The translations under genes and the position numbers were made by a program. A DNA stretch of 64,000 nucleotides, from contig CAJFVO010000005.1 of assembly GCA_904420555.1 (NCBI GenBank), forward strand, positions 90,241-154,240, given 5' to 3'. Positions 15,893-25,879 of the stretch are shown piece by piece (the stretch's first letter is position 1; each line of letters begins with the position of its first letter). Source of the stretch: Candidatus Heritagella intestinalis (GTDB taxonomy: Bacteria; Bacillota; Clostridia; Oscillospirales; Acutalibacteraceae). The notes below the pieces were generated by a model that saw only the letters and a program-made list of their open reading frames with translations, had not been told where the DNA came from and searched no databases.

Positions 15893-17745
15893 CCTTCATT
15901 CCCCCTGGAACGGGTTTCGCTTTTTCGGCTGGCCTGCTGCCCTTTGCCTTCTCCGGGCAGAGGCTTCACCAGGCAGTCGGGGCCATATCCAATCAGGTCG
16001 CTGCGGCCCGCCTCCCGCAGGGCCCGCACCACTACTGCGTGATTTTTCGGCTCATAGTATTGGAGCAGCGCCCGCTGCATTCCCTTTTCCCGGTCCGTGC
16101 GGGGCACATAGACCTCTTTCAGGGTGTAGGGGTCCAGGCCGGTATAGAACATACAGGTGGAGATGGTGCCGGGAGTGGGATAAAAGTCCTGGACCTGCTC
16201 CGGATGGAGGTGCTCCTTTTTCAGGAACAGGGAGAGCTCCACCGCATCCCGCAGGGTGCTTCCCGGATGGGAGGACATGAGATAGGGCACCAAATACTGC
16301 TTTTTGCCAATGGACTTGGTAATCTCGTAAAAACGCTTTTGGAACTGGTAATAGGGCTCGATATGGGGCTTGCCCATGCAGTCCAGCACCGGGGCGGAGC
16401 AGTGCTCCGGGGCAATACGGAGCTGCCCGCTGACGTGATGCTGCACCAGCTCCTTGAGAAAAGTCTCGTCCGGGTCCTGCAAAACATAGTCGTACCGCAC
16501 CCCGGAGCGGATAAACACCTTTTTTACCCCAGGAAGGGCCCGCAGCCGCCGGAGAATGTGCAGATATTCCCGGTGGTCTGCCTGAAGGGCCGGGCAAGGC
16601 TTGGGGGCCAGGCACTTCTTCCCCTTGCACAGGCCCAGTTCCGCCTGCTTTTTGCAGGAGGGCAGCCGGAAATTGGCGGTAGGGCCGCCTACGTCGTGGA
16701 TATAGCCCTTGAAGTTGGGCTTTTTGATGAGCTTCTCCGCTTCCCGGACAATGGATTCCTCGCTGCGGGTGGTGACGGCCCGCCCCTGGTGGAAGGCAAT
16801 GGAGCAGAAATTACAGGCTCCAAAGCAGCCCCGGTTGTGGGTAATGGAGAACTCCACTTCTTCAATGGCGGGCACCCCGCCCATGGGCTCGTACACCGGG
16901 TGATAGGTACCCTCATAGGGCAGTTCATAGACCAAATCCAGCTCTTCTTGGGAAAGGGGATAGGCCGGCGGGTTCTGCACCAGAATCACGCCCCCATGGC
17001 GCTGGATGACCTTTTTCCCCCGGACGGCATCCTGCTCGTCCTGCTGCTTCCGGCAGGAAACGGCGTATTCCCGCTTGGAATCGCACACCTGCTCAAAGCT
17101 GGGGCAGTCCACTGCCGGGCCGGGCTGATATTCATGAGTGGGAATGGTATAGCAGGTGCCCCGAATATCCCGCAATCTTTCCACCGGCTCCCCGGCGTCC
17201 AGGCGGCGGGCAATCTCCACCACCTGCTTCTCCCCCATGCCAAAAATCAGCAAATCCGCCTGGGAATCCAGCAGAATGGAGGGCCGGATTTTATCGTCCC
17301 AGTAATCGTAGTGGGCGAAGCGCCGCAGGGAGGCTTCCAGCCCGCCGATCATCAGGGGCAAATCCGGATACAATCGCCGGATGATGCGGCTGTAGACAAT
17401 GACCGCCCGGTCCGGGCGCAGGCCAGCCTTTTTCCCAGGGGAATAGGCGTCCTCGCTCCGGCGCTTCCGGGCGGTGGTGTAGTGGGCCACCATGGAGTCG
17501 ATGTTGCCGGAGTTCACCAGAAAGCCCAGCCGGGGCCGGCCAAACCGCTGGAAATCCCGGTCGTCCTTCCAGTTAGGCTGGGCCAGAATGGCCACCTTAA
17601 ACCCGGCGTGTTCCAACACCCGGGAGATGATGGCGGTGCCGAAGGTGTTGTGGTCCACATAGGCGTCCCCGGTGACCAGGACAAAATCCGCCTGCTCCCA
17701 GCCCCGGGCCCGCATATCCTCCATGGAAATCGGTAAAAATGCCAT
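15838..17745 (-). CDS. YgiQ family radical SAM protein
   Basis: A 635-residue radical SAM enzyme of the YgiQ family. The N-terminal half resembles a cobalamin-binding-like fold (VLVTGDAYVDH...). The iron-sulfur cluster motif is GCFGACNFC (C-x3-C-x2-C). A Cys-rich insert (LGLCKGKKCLAPKPC) follows, then RIAPEH and LVPYLMSSHPG. The reaction is unknown. The extreme C-terminus is Lys/Arg-rich, perhaps RNA-binding, and overlaps the start of the hydrolase gene downstream. Confidence 0.92.
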   Translation of the reverse strand: MAFLPISMEDMRARGWEQADFVLVTGDAYVDHNTFGTAIISRVLEHAGFKVAILAQPNWKDDRDFQRFGRPRLGFLVNSGNIDSMVAHYTTARKRRSEDAYSPGKKAGLRPDRAVIVYSRIIRRLYPDLPLMIGGLEASLRRFAHYDYWDDKIRPSILLDSQADLLIFGMGEKQVVEIARRLDAGEPVERLRDIRGTCYTIPTHEYQPGPAVDCPSFEQVCDSKREYAVSCRKQQDEQDAVRGKKVIQRHGGVILVQNPPAYPLSQEELDLVYELPYEGTYHPVYEPMGGVPAIEEVEFSITHNRGCFGACNFCSIAFHQGRAVTTRSEESIVREAEKLIKKPNFKGYIHDVGGPTANFRLPSCKKQAELGLCKGKKCLAPKPCPALQADHREYLHILRRLRALPGVKKVFIRSGVRYDYVLQDPDETFLKELVQHHVSGQLRIAPEHCSAPVLDCMGKPHIEPYYQFQKRFYEITKSIGKKQYLVPYLMSSHPGSTLRDAVELSLFLKKEHLHPEQVQDFYPTPGTISTCMFYTGLDPYTLKEVYVPRTDREKGMQRALLQYYEPKNHAVVVRALREAGRSDLIGYGPDCLVKPLPGEGKGQQASRKSETRSRGNEGWKKGRVHNRKGKGRRGR

Positions 17746-17764
17746 AGCTTCGTTCCTTTCTCTA

Positions 17765-20344
17765 TCAATCCGGCTGCTGGGCGCAGCGCTCCAGCCACTG
17801 CTGGTAGGTCATCAGCACCTGCCGGGGCTTGGAGCCCTCGTGGGGGCCCACCACGCCCAGCTGCTCCAGCTCGTCAATGAGCCGCCCGGCCCGGGCGTAG
17901 CCCAGGCGCAGACGCCTTTGCAGCAGGGAGGTGGACGCCTGGCCCGCCTCCACCACGCACTTAATGGCCTCGTTGAGCATGGGGTCCTGCTCAGCTTCTC
18001 CGCCGCCTTCCTCGTGGCCCCGCTCCTGCACCGCGTTCTTTTCGATTTCCTCCATGATTCTCCCGTCATACTCTGTTTCCGCACGGGTATTCTTCACGAA
18101 GTTCACAATGGACTCAATCTCCCCGTCGCTGACAAAGCAGCCCTGGATGCGCACGGGCTTCTGGCAGCCCACCGGGGCAAAGAGCATATCGCCCTGGCCC
18201 AGGAGCTTTTCCGCGCCGCCGGTATCCAGAATCGTCCGGGAATCCACCGCCGAGGAAACGGCGAAGGCAATCCGGCTGGGGATATTGGCCTTAATCAGGC
18301 CCGTGACTACGTCCACCGAGGGGCGCTGGGTGGCCACCACCAGATGCATTCCAGCGGCACGGGCCATCTGGGCCAGCCGGCAAATGGAATCCTCCACCTC
18401 GTTGGGAGCGGCCATCATCAAATCGGAGAGCTCGTCAATGATAATGACAATCTGGGGCATTTTGGGCATGGGCTGGCCGTCCTCCGTCTGGAAATTCCGG
18501 GACTCTGCCAGCTTATTATAGCCCGCCAAATCCCGGACGCTGCAATCGGCGAAGGTCTTGTACCGGCCCAGCATCTCCGTCACGGCCCAGCCCAGAGCGC
18601 CGGCAGCCTTCCGGGGGTCGGTGACCACCGGAACCAGCAGGTGCGGGATGCCGTTGTAAATGCCCAGCTCCACCACCTTGGGGTCGATCATCAGCAGGCG
18701 CACCTCTTCCGGGGTGGACTTGTACAGGAGGCTGATAATCAGGGAGTTAATGCACACGGACTTACCGGAACCGGTGGTACCGGCAATGAGGATATGGGGC
18801 ATTTTGGCCAGGTCGGCACAGGCGGGCTGGCCGGCAATATCCCGGCCTAGGGCCACGGTGAGGCGGCTTTTGGAGGCCAAAAAGGCGTTGGACTCCACCA
18901 AATCCCGCATCCGGACAACGCTCTTATGCTTATTGGGCACCTCAATGCCCACAGCAGCCTTGCCGGGAATGGGCGCTTCAATGCGCACCCCGGAGGCCGC
19001 CAGGTTCATGGCGATGTCATCGGAGAGGTTGGTAATCTTACTGATCTTCACCCCGGCCGCCGGCTGGAGCTCGTAGCGGGTAACAGCCGGGCCCCGGCAG
19101 ATGTCCAGAATCTTGGTCTGCACGCCGAAGTTCTTCAGGGTCTGCACCAGGAGCTGGCCGTTATGCTGCTGCTCTTCCAGCTCCAAAGCGGCGTTGACCT
19201 GGCGGCTGGGCTCCAGCATGGACACCGGCGGGAACACATAGCCGCTCTCCTCCTGCCGCAGGGCAGGCTCCGGGGCCGGCTGGCCTTTGGGGGCGGCTTC
19301 CGGCGCGGAAGATGTTGGCCTGGATTCCGGCTGCTGGGGCTTTTCCGGAGCAGCCGGCTTTCCCGCAGCCTCCGGCGCGGGAACTGCTCCTTTGGTGGGA
19401 GCCACCGGCCCTGTCTCCGAGGAAAGCTCTGGCTCGCCGTCCATTTCTGGCTCTTCCTGGGCAAATGCCTGCAAGAGCCGCTCCCGTTTTTCGTTTGGCT
19501 GCTGCGCCGGCTCTTCCTGCTGCCGGCGGGTTTCCTCTGCCCTGCCCTTTGCCTTGCGCTGGGGCGGGTCGTCAATATCAATGTCGATATCCACCATTCT
19601 CCGGGCCTGACGCTTTTCCTGCCGCCGCTCCCGGGCCTGGCCCACATTATCCGCCACAGCTTTGGCGGGCTTGGCCATGGTGCGGAAAAGCTGAATCAGG
19701 GTGGTGCCGGTGAGAATCATAATGGCCACGAACAGCACCAGCAAAATGGCGATTTTGGAGCCGATTCCGCCAAAAATACTCACAAAAGGATAACCCAAGA
19801 GCCCCCCGGAAAGCCCGGAGCCCCCGGACTCCATGCCGGAAAGATACAACTGCCCCAATACCGGGAAATAGCCCGGGTCCTCTTCCAGCTGAATATCGGA
19901 AAATATGTAGCTGGCGGAACAGGCCAGGATAATCACCGCCACCGAAAGAAGAATTTTCGTCCGCAGATGGCCCGTTGGTTTTTCCATGGAGGTCATCACC
20001 GCCACATAAATCAGCAGGATGGGCCAAAGGATGGCCCAGGTGCCGAACATCCCTAACAGGAAATTGTGGAGCCAATTCCACACGCTTTCCCCGGGAATTA
20101 CCACCATGCACCCCAACAAAACGGCGCAGGCAAAGAGGATGACCGCACGAATCTGCCCCCGCTGGCGCTTTTGCTCCGCCAATTTCTGCTCCTGGGCCTT
20201 GGTGAGGCCTTTGGCGCTCTTGGCGGAGGTCTTTTTGCTGCCGGTCTTTGCCCGGGACTGGCTCCCGGTTTTGGTTCCGCCGGACCGGCTGCCGGTGGAT
20301 TTTTTGCTCCGGCTTTGGGAGCCGGTGGTTTTCTTTGCTGCCAA
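17765..20344 (-). CDS. spoIIIE: DNA translocase FtsK/SpoIIIE
   Basis: About 859 residues. A Lys/Ser/Gly-rich N-terminus is followed by four membrane helices (roughly residues 70-210), a Pro/Glu/Ala-rich linker, and the motor domain with [10 protein letters not shown] (Walker A) and [10 protein letters not shown] (Walker B). The C-terminal winged helix (gamma domain, [21 protein letters not shown]) reads KOPS-like sites. It pumps the chromosome through the septum. The start is taken as TTG 20344 (AAKKTTGS follows) because upstream ATGs would place the gene inside tepA; GGGGGAT precedes the TTG. The neighbouring tepA matches the Bacillus ymfB-spoIIIE order. Confidence 0.92.
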   Translation of the reverse strand: MAAKKTTGSQSRSKKSTGSRSGGTKTGSQSRAKTGSKKTSAKSAKGLTKAQEQKLAEQKRQRGQIRAVILFACAVLLGCMVVIPGESVWNWLHNFLLGMFGTWAILWPILLIYVAVMTSMEKPTGHLRTKILLSVAVIILACSASYIFSDIQLEEDPGYFPVLGQLYLSGMESGGSGLSGGLLGYPFVSIFGGIGSKIAILLVLFVAIMILTGTTLIQLFRTMAKPAKAVADNVGQARERRQEKRQARRMVDIDIDIDDPPQRKAKGRAEETRRQQEEPAQQPNEKRERLLQAFAQEEPEMDGEPELSSETGPVAPTKGAVPAPEAAGKPAAPEKPQQPESRPTSSAPEAAPKGQPAPEPALRQEESGYVFPPVSMLEPSRQVNAALELEEQQHNGQLLVQTLKNFGVQTKILDICRGPAVTRYELQPAAGVKISKITNLSDDIAMNLAASGVRIEAPIPGKAAVGIEVPNKHKSVVRMRDLVESNAFLASKSRLTVALGRDIAGQPACADLAKMPHILIAGTTGSGKSVCINSLIISLLYKSTPEEVRLLMIDPKVVELGIYNGIPHLLVPVVTDPRKAAGALGWAVTEMLGRYKTFADCSVRDLAGYNKLAESRNFQTEDGQPMPKMPQIVIIIDELSDLMMAAPNEVEDSICRLAQMARAAGMHLVVATQRPSVDVVTGLIKANIPSRIAFAVSSAVDSRTILDTGGAEKLLGQGDMLFAPVGCQKPVRIQGCFVSDGEIESIVNFVKNTRAETEYDGRIMEEIEKNAVQERGHEEGGGEAEQDPMLNEAIKCVVEAGQASTSLLQRRLRLGYARAGRLIDELEQLGVVGPHEGSKPRQVLMTYQQWLERCAQQPD

Positions 20345-20444
20345 ATTGATCCCCCATCTCTCTATGTACGGCACCCCCGCCTTCCCTGCGGAACGTGCCC
20401 CGGCATCCTTGCCGTATTGGCCGGCGGAGCCCCTGCCCCTCCGG

Positions 20445-21239
20445 CTATGCTTCCTTCTTCTTTTTGGTCCCCTTTTTCCCTGTGGACTTCCGGGCGGGCC
20501 TTTTCCCCGTCTCCTCAATCATGCGGTACAGGGCGTCCAGGGCGTCGGAAAGAGAACCCACCTCATCAATCAGGCCGCAGTCCACCGCGTCCGCTCCTTC
20601 CAGCACCGTGCCCACATCCATCACCAGCTCCTCGGTATTCATAAACAGACGGGTGAACCGCTCCGGGGATATGTGGGAGTTGTGGGTGACGAACCGGGTA
20701 ATCCGGTCCTGCATCCGCTGGAAATAATCCAATGTTTGGGGCACCCCCAGCATCAGGCCGTTCATCCGCACCGGATGGATGGTCATGGTGGCGGAAGGGG
20801 CGATAAAGGACTTTTTCGCCGCTACCGCTAAGGGCACCCCAATGGAGTGACCGCCCCCCAGCACCAGGGACACCGTGGGCTTTTTCATCCCCGCCACCAG
20901 CTCCGCCAAAGCCAAGCCCGCCTCCACATCGCCCCCCACGGTATTCAGAAGCATGAGCAGGCCCTCGATTTTGGGCTCCTCCTCAATGGCTACCAGCTGA
21001 GGAATGAGATGCTCGTATTTGGTGGTCTTGTTCTGGGAGGGCAGCACGGTGTGGCCCTCAATCTGTCCGATAATGGTCAGGCAGTGGATCATATGGCCGC
21101 CCCCGGCGGTAATTACCGAACCGGTTTCCGCCAGCATATCCCGCTGGCGCTCTCCGGAAGGCTCTTCAGCCAGGGAAGGCTCCGGCCCTTCTGCATCCAA
21201 CCAGAGCCGGTTTTTGCTGCTTTGTTCCTGGGAATTCAT
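20445..21239 (-). CDS. tepA: ClpP-like serine protease, TepA/YmfB type
   Basis: A 264-residue member of the ClpP/crotonase-fold proteases. Motifs are [17 protein letters not shown] for the oxyanion region and [14 protein letters not shown] carrying the nucleophile Ser. A variable N-terminus precedes the domain and a Lys-rich tail follows. Bacillus TepA/YmfB lies beside spoIIIE and is linked to degradation of export-related or spore proteins; the same order is seen here, about 100 nt from spoIIIE. Confidence 0.85.
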   Translation of the reverse strand: MNSQEQSSKNRLWLDAEGPEPSLAEEPSGERQRDMLAETGSVITAGGGHMIHCLTIIGQIEGHTVLPSQNKTTKYEHLIPQLVAIEEEPKIEGLLMLLNTVGGDVEAGLALAELVAGMKKPTVSLVLGGGHSIGVPLAVAAKKSFIAPSATMTIHPVRMNGLMLGVPQTLDYFQRMQDRITRFVTHNSHISPERFTRLFMNTEELVMDVGTVLEGADAVDCGLIDEVGSLSDALDALYRMIEETGKRPARKSTGKKGTKKKKEA

Positions 21240-21412
21240 TGCACAGACACCTCCTGGAACATAGTGTGCCGGAAAATGCCCGCTTCATGCGCCCTATCCT
21301 GCTCAGTATATCATTTTTTACACATGGGGGCAAGCCAGAGGGCCGCCATTGCAGCTTTGGGGCTTCTGTGCTATAGTGGAAGAAAATCCAATTCTGAAAA
21401 GAGGGTTTCTCC

Positions 21413-22348
21413 ATGGAAAACCTGCTGATTTCCTTTAATGTGGTAGCGCCCCTGTTCCTGCTGTTGGCAGTGGGAATTTTCCTGCGGAAGCTGGGGATGA
21501 TCTCCCCGCAAACCGAAAGCCAGATGAACAACCTGGTATTCCGGTGCTTCCTGCCCCTTCTGCTTTTCCATAATATTATCTCTTCAGAGCCCGGCAGTTT
21601 TCAGCCCACGCTGCTGATTTTTTGCGTGGCGGCGGTGTTGGCGATGTATGCCCTGAGCTTCTGCATCACTTTGCCCCTGGAAAAGGAGAACGCCCGCCGG
21701 GGCGTACTGATTCAGGCCATGTTCCGGAGCAACTTTGTCCTCTTCGGCCTGCCGGTGACCGTTTCCCTCTTCGGCCAGGAGGCCGCCGGCACTGCCTCCC
21801 TGATGATTGCCGTGGTAGTGCCCCTGTTCAATATGCTTTCCGTCACCGCACTGGAAATTTTCCGGGGCGGCGCCATCCGGCCGGGAAAAATCCTCCGGGG
21901 CATCTTTACCAATCCCCTGATTTTAGCCTCTCTGCTGGGGCTTGTCTTTCTGTTTTTAGGGCTGCGGCTCCCCGCCTTCCTGGAAAGCGCCGTTTCTGAC
22001 CTGGCCGGGGTTGCCACGCCTTTGGCCTTTGTGGTGCTGGGGGCCTCTTTCCGGTTCTCCGATATGCGCAACTATCCGCGCCAACTGTTTCTGGGGCTTT
22101 CCGTGCGGCTGGTGCTCTTTCCAGCCCTCTTTCTGCCCATTGCCGCCGCTTTGGGATTCCGGGGCCCGGAAATGGCCGCTGCTCTGGCTATGCTGGCCTC
22201 CCCTACGGCGGTCTCTTCCTTTACCATGGCCCGTCAAATGGGCGGGGACAGCTCTCTGGCCGGGCAGCTGGTGATCTTCGGCACCCTGCTTTCCCTGTTT
22301 ACGGTGTTCCTCTGGATCTTCGGCCTGAAACAGCTGGCCCTGCTGTAA
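21413..22348 (+). CDS. AEC family transporter
   Basis: A 311-residue integral membrane protein of the auxin efflux carrier family, with about ten helices in two similar halves separated by a cytoplasmic loop near residue 155. Typical stretches are LFLLLAVGIFLRKLG and VLIQAMFRSNFVLFGLPV in the first half, and TPLAFVVLGASF and AMLASPTAVSSFTMARQMG in the second. Bacterial members export or import organic acids such as malate. It is a single gene, divergent from tepA; the substrate is unknown. Confidence 0.88.
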   Translation: MENLLISFNVVAPLFLLLAVGIFLRKLGMISPQTESQMNNLVFRCFLPLLLFHNIISSEPGSFQPTLLIFCVAAVLAMYALSFCITLPLEKENARRGVLIQAMFRSNFVLFGLPVTVSLFGQEAAGTASLMIAVVVPLFNMLSVTALEIFRGGAIRPGKILRGIFTNPLILASLLGLVFLFLGLRLPAFLESAVSDLAGVATPLAFVVLGASFRFSDMRNYPRQLFLGLSVRLVLFPALFLPIAAALGFRGPEMAAALAMLASPTAVSSFTMARQMGGDSSLAGQLVIFGTLLSLFTVFLWIFGLKQLALL

Positions 22349-22414
22349 CGGGAAATTCTGCTTGGTTTTGGGAAAAACAGCGAAACAAAAATCCCCAGGA
22401 ACTCTGGGATAACA

Positions 22415-22443
22415 TTGACAACCGGGTCAAAATACGTCATAAT
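22415..22443 (+). promoter_or_regulatory. Sigma-A promoter of icd
   Basis: TTGACA (22415-22420), 17 bp, CATAAT (22438-22443), about 100 nt before the isocitrate dehydrogenase start. Confidence 0.8.
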
Positions 22444-22544
22444 AAACAAGAAGGCTTTCGTCTTTTTTTATATTTCTGATGCCGTTGTTCCAGAGGCCCT
22501 GGGGCATTGCACAGGAAACCAAAATATGTTAGGAGGTTTTTCCC

Positions 22545-23765
22545 ATGGAAAACTTGAAAAAAATCCAGATGCCCACTCCTCTGGTGGAAATGGACGGCGA
22601 CGAAATGACCCGCGTCCTCTGGAAAATGATCAAAGAGATCCTCATTGAACCCTATGTGGAGCTGAACACGGAATATTATGACCTGGGCCTGGAGCACCGG
22701 GAGGCCACCAAAGACCAGGTAACGGTGGATTCCGCCATGGCCACCAAAAAGTACGGCGTGGCTGTCAAGTGCGCCACCATCACCCCCAACGCCGACCGGG
22801 TGAAGGAGTACAACCTGACCCAGATGTGGAAATCCCCCAACGGCACCATCCGCGCCCTGCTGGACGGCACTGTGTTCCGCGCCCCTATTATCGTCAAGGG
22901 CATTAACCCCTATATCCCCCGCTGGACCAAGCCCATCACCATCGCCCGTCACGCTTACGGCGATGTGTATAAGAATGTGGAAATGGTGGTGGACGGCGGC
23001 TGCAAGGCCGAGCTGGTAGTCACCCATCCCGACGGCACGGAATCCCGGGAGCTGATTCACGATTTTAAGACCCCCGGCATTATCCAGGGCCTTCACAACA
23101 TTGACAAGTCCATTGAGAGCTTTGCCCGGGCCTGCATGAACTATGCCCTGGACCAGAAGCAGGATTTGTGGTTTGCCACCAAGGATACCATCTCCAAAAA
23201 GTACGACCACCGCTTTAAGGATATTTTCGCGGAAGTCTATGAAAAGGACTACAAGGACAAGTTCGAGGCCGCCGGCATCGAATACTTCTACACCCTCATC
23301 GACGACGCCGTAGCCCGTGTGGTCCGCTCCGAGGGCGGCTATATCTGGGCCTGCAAAAACTATGACGGCGACGTCATGAGCGACATGGTGGCTACCGCCT
23401 ACGGCAGCCTCTCCATGATGACCTCTGTGCTGGTTTCCCCCGACGGCGTCTACGAGTACGAGGCCGCCCACGGCACCGTACAGCGCCACTATTACAAGCA
23501 CCTCAAAGGGGAGCCCACCTCCACCAACCCGGTGGCGACCATCTTTGCATGGTCCGGCGCCCTGCGCAAGCGCGGCGAGCTGGACAACGTGCCCGAGCTT
23601 TGCAGCTTTGCCGACAAGCTGGAGCAGGCTACTATCGGCACCATCACCGATGGCATTATGTCCGGCGATCTGGCGGCCCTGTGCACCATCCCCAACAAGC
23701 AGGCGGTTGGCACCGAAGCCTTCATGGAGGCTATCGGCGACCATCTCAAGGCCCTGATGCAGTAA
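22545..23765 (+). CDS. icd: Isocitrate dehydrogenase, NADP-type
   Basis: A 406-residue homodimeric isocitrate dehydrogenase of the eukaryote-like subfamily. Landmarks are [13 protein letters not shown] at the N-terminus, [20 protein letters not shown] with substrate-binding Ser and Arg residues, [18 protein letters not shown] with metal Asp residues, and [17 protein letters not shown]. It makes 2-oxoglutarate and NADPH for glutamate synthesis, the usual role in anaerobes with an incomplete TCA cycle. TTAGGAGG precedes the start. Rex follows, after a terminator. Confidence 0.95.
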   Translation: MENLKKIQMPTPLVEMDGDEMTRVLWKMIKEILIEPYVELNTEYYDLGLEHREATKDQVTVDSAMATKKYGVAVKCATITPNADRVKEYNLTQMWKSPNGTIRALLDGTVFRAPIIVKGINPYIPRWTKPITIARHAYGDVYKNVEMVVDGGCKAELVVTHPDGTESRELIHDFKTPGIIQGLHNIDKSIESFARACMNYALDQKQDLWFATKDTISKKYDHRFKDIFAEVYEKDYKDKFEAAGIEYFYTLIDDAVARVVRSEGGYIWACKNYDGDVMSDMVATAYGSLSMMTSVLVSPDGVYEYEAAHGTVQRHYYKHLKGEPTSTNPVATIFAWSGALRKRGELDNVPELCSFADKLEQATIGTITDGIMSGDLAALCTIPNKQAVGTEAFMEAIGDHLKALMQ

Positions 23766-23780
23766 ACTCTCGAATTTTCA

Positions 23781-23817
23781 ATCCGGCGGGCGGCTCTCAT
23801 CGCCCGCCCGGATTTTT
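23781..23817 (+). terminator. Terminator of icd
   Basis: TCCGGCGGGCG pairs with CGCCCGCCCGGA around an 8-nt loop, followed by TTTTT. It ends only 23 nt before the rex start codon. Confidence 0.9.
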
Positions 23818-23839
23818 ATAAGGATGGTATTCAAAAATC

Positions 23840-24487
23840 ATGCCCAAACGCGACAATATCTCCATGTCGGTAATCCGGCGCCTGCCCCGCTATTACCGAT
23901 TCCTTCATCATTTGAAAAGCAAGGGCGTCAAACGGATCTCCTCCAAGGAGCTTTCGGAAAAAATGGGCTTTACTGCCTCTCAAATTCGCCAGGACCTGAA
24001 CTGCTTCGGCGGCTTCGGCCAGCAGGGCTATGGCTATCTGGTGGAGCAGCTCTGCGAGGAAATGGGCAACATCCTGGGCGTCTCCAATAGATACCGGTGC
24101 ATCCTCATCGGCGCGGGCAACCTGGGGCAAGCTATTGCCTCCCACCTTTCCTTTGAAACCCAGGGCTTTTCCCTGACAGGGATCTTCGACAACGACCCGG
24201 ACAAAATTGGCACTACCCTCAACGACCTCCCCATCCGGGACGTCAGCACCCTGGAGCAATTCTGCCGGGAGACCCAGCCCGTGATGGCCATCCTCTGCGT
24301 GCCCCGGGCGGCGGTGGAATCCCTTTCGGACCAACTCTACGCCATGGGCATTAAGAACTTCTGGAATTTCAGCCACTACGATATCGCTATGAAGTATCCC
24401 GATGCCATTGTGGAAAACGTCCATCTCAACGACAGCCTGATGACCCTGTGCTATCGGATTTCAGACCGGGATTCCCGGCCCTCTTAA
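23840..24487 (+). CDS. rex: Redox-sensing transcriptional repressor Rex
   Basis: A 215-residue Rex protein. The N-terminal winged helix (residues ~1-75) contains VIRRLPRYYRFL and SSKELSEKMGFTASQIRQDLNCFG. A Rossmann domain with CILIGAGNLGQAIASH binds NAD(H), and the C-terminal helix swaps between subunits. NADH releases Rex from operators of fermentation genes. The ribosome site is weak (AAGGA 15 nt upstream). Because the icd terminator lies just before it, rex is read at a low level through that hairpin or from a promoter I cannot see. Confidence 0.95.
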   Translation: MPKRDNISMSVIRRLPRYYRFLHHLKSKGVKRISSKELSEKMGFTASQIRQDLNCFGGFGQQGYGYLVEQLCEEMGNILGVSNRYRCILIGAGNLGQAIASHLSFETQGFSLTGIFDNDPDKIGTTLNDLPIRDVSTLEQFCRETQPVMAILCVPRAAVESLSDQLYAMGIKNFWNFSHYDIAMKYPDAIVENVHLNDSLMTLCYRISDRDSRPS

Positions 24488-24499
24488 TAAAACAGCTGC

Positions 24500-24530
24500 G
24501 CCCGGTGCGATTCTGCACCGGGCCTTTCTG
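24500..24530 (+). terminator. Terminator of rex
   Basis: GCCCGGTGC (24500-24508) pairs with GCACCGGGC (24515-24523), then CTTTCTGTTT. Confidence 0.8.
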
Positions 24531-24542
24531 TTTCCTGATAAA

Positions 24543-24576
24543 AAAACCGGGCTTCCTTTTTGGAAAGCCCGGTTTT
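24543..24576 (-). terminator. Terminator of flippase-like gene
   Basis: AAAACCGGGCTTTCC pairs with GGAAGCCCGGTTTT on the minus strand, followed by TTT, directly after the gene ending at 24595. Confidence 0.85.
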
Positions 24577-24594
24577 CTCCGTTTTCAGCAAAAT

Positions 24595-25719
24595 TCAGTT
24601 TTCCTCATCAGAAGGCCTTCCCTCATCCGCCGGCAAATAGCCATTGGCGATTTCCTCCATGGTGGCGCCCTTTCTGGAAGGGAGCTTCAGGGCCGGCAGG
24701 CGGTTGTTGGCGAAATAGGTACAAATGCACCCCACCGGGAAGTTGAGGTAATAGGTGATCACACGCCAGATGGCCATGGCGGGAATCACCGTACCGCCGG
24801 TGAAGAACATATTGAAGAAGAGCAGGAAACTCCCTTCGGCGCCGCCGGAAGCACCGGGCAGAGGGATAAAGGCGCTGACCATGGAAACGTAGGCCTGGGC
24901 CGCCATAATGGTCAGGGGGTCGGTGTCGTGGAAACCGAAGCTCCGGTAAATGCAGTAGGGGATCAGATACCCGATGCCGATCTGCACCACCGTAACCACG
25001 ATGACCAGAGCATACATCTTCAGGGATTTGCCCATGAGCCGGGTACTGCCGTGGAACACGGACAGCTGGCTGTGAATCTTTTCATACCGCTCTTCCGGAT
25101 GGCGGCACAGGTGGAGCTTATGAAGGAGATGAATCCCCTTGTGCAGGAGCTTGTCCGTAAGCCGCTCGCTAATGCAGAACAGGAGCACCAGGCCGATAAA
25201 AGTGCTGTTACAGAGCAATCCGATAATGGTGATAAAGGAAAAATTGCTCACGCTGCGCTGGAAAAAGCCCAGGCGGAATACCACCATCACCAGGGAATAG
25301 AGCACCATGATAATCTGGTAAATCAGGGTTTTCACAGCGATAATGGAGCCCGCGGCTCCGGTATCCATTCCTAGCTTGTGCATGGAATAGATCTGCATGG
25401 GCTGGCCGCCGGTAGAGAAGGGCGTCAGGGCGCTGTAGAGGATGCCCACCATGCCGATACAGAAAGAGTATCGGAACCGCCATTGGGGATAGATGAGCTT
25501 GCAGATCAGGTTCAGGGCAAACCCCTCCAGCACCCAGTTCATGGCCGCAATCCCCAGGGCCAGGAGCATCCACCGCCACGAAATTCCGTCCGGCAATTTC
25601 CGGATAGACTCAATACTGTCGGAGAAAAACAGGAAAGCGATCAGAACAATGGCGGCAATGGAAATGGTAATAATGGCAAAAAGATTTTTACGAAGGGTTT
25701 GTTTCAAATTTGCAGTCAT
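24595..25719 (-). CDS. Flippase-like membrane protein (LPG synthase TM-domain family)
   Basis: A 374-residue protein with about eight membrane helices, of the UPF0104/lysylphosphatidylglycerol synthase transmembrane family. Family landmarks are the TPFSTGGQPMQIY motif after the third helix and PLPGASGGAEGSF near the C-terminal helices. It lacks the soluble aminoacyl-transfer domain of MprF, so it is a stand-alone flippase-like protein. The start ATG 25719 has AAAGGAG 12 nt upstream. The transported lipid is unknown. Confidence 0.85.
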   Translation of the reverse strand: MTANLKQTLRKNLFAIITISIAAIVLIAFLFFSDSIESIRKLPDGISWRWMLLALGIAAMNWVLEGFALNLICKLIYPQWRFRYSFCIGMVGILYSALTPFSTGGQPMQIYSMHKLGMDTGAAGSIIAVKTLIYQIIMVLYSLVMVVFRLGFFQRSVSNFSFITIIGLLCNSTFIGLVLLFCISERLTDKLLHKGIHLLHKLHLCRHPEERYEKIHSQLSVFHGSTRLMGKSLKMYALVIVVTVVQIGIGYLIPYCIYRSFGFHDTDPLTIMAAQAYVSMVSAFIPLPGASGGAEGSFLLFFNMFFTGGTVIPAMAIWRVITYYLNFPVGCICTYFANNRLPALKLPSRKGATMEEIANGYLPADEGRPSDEEN

Positions 25720-25879
25720 ATAATTTCTGCACTCCTTTTTCAAACGGGAATCCCAACGCCTGCGGGCCAAAGGCCCCGGCGCTGTTGAAGCCGATGCATT
25801 GCTAATTGTATAATACCCGTTCTCAAATTACAATTCCCTATTTGTAAATTTTCTATCAGCCTTCCGCTATCAGGCCTGA

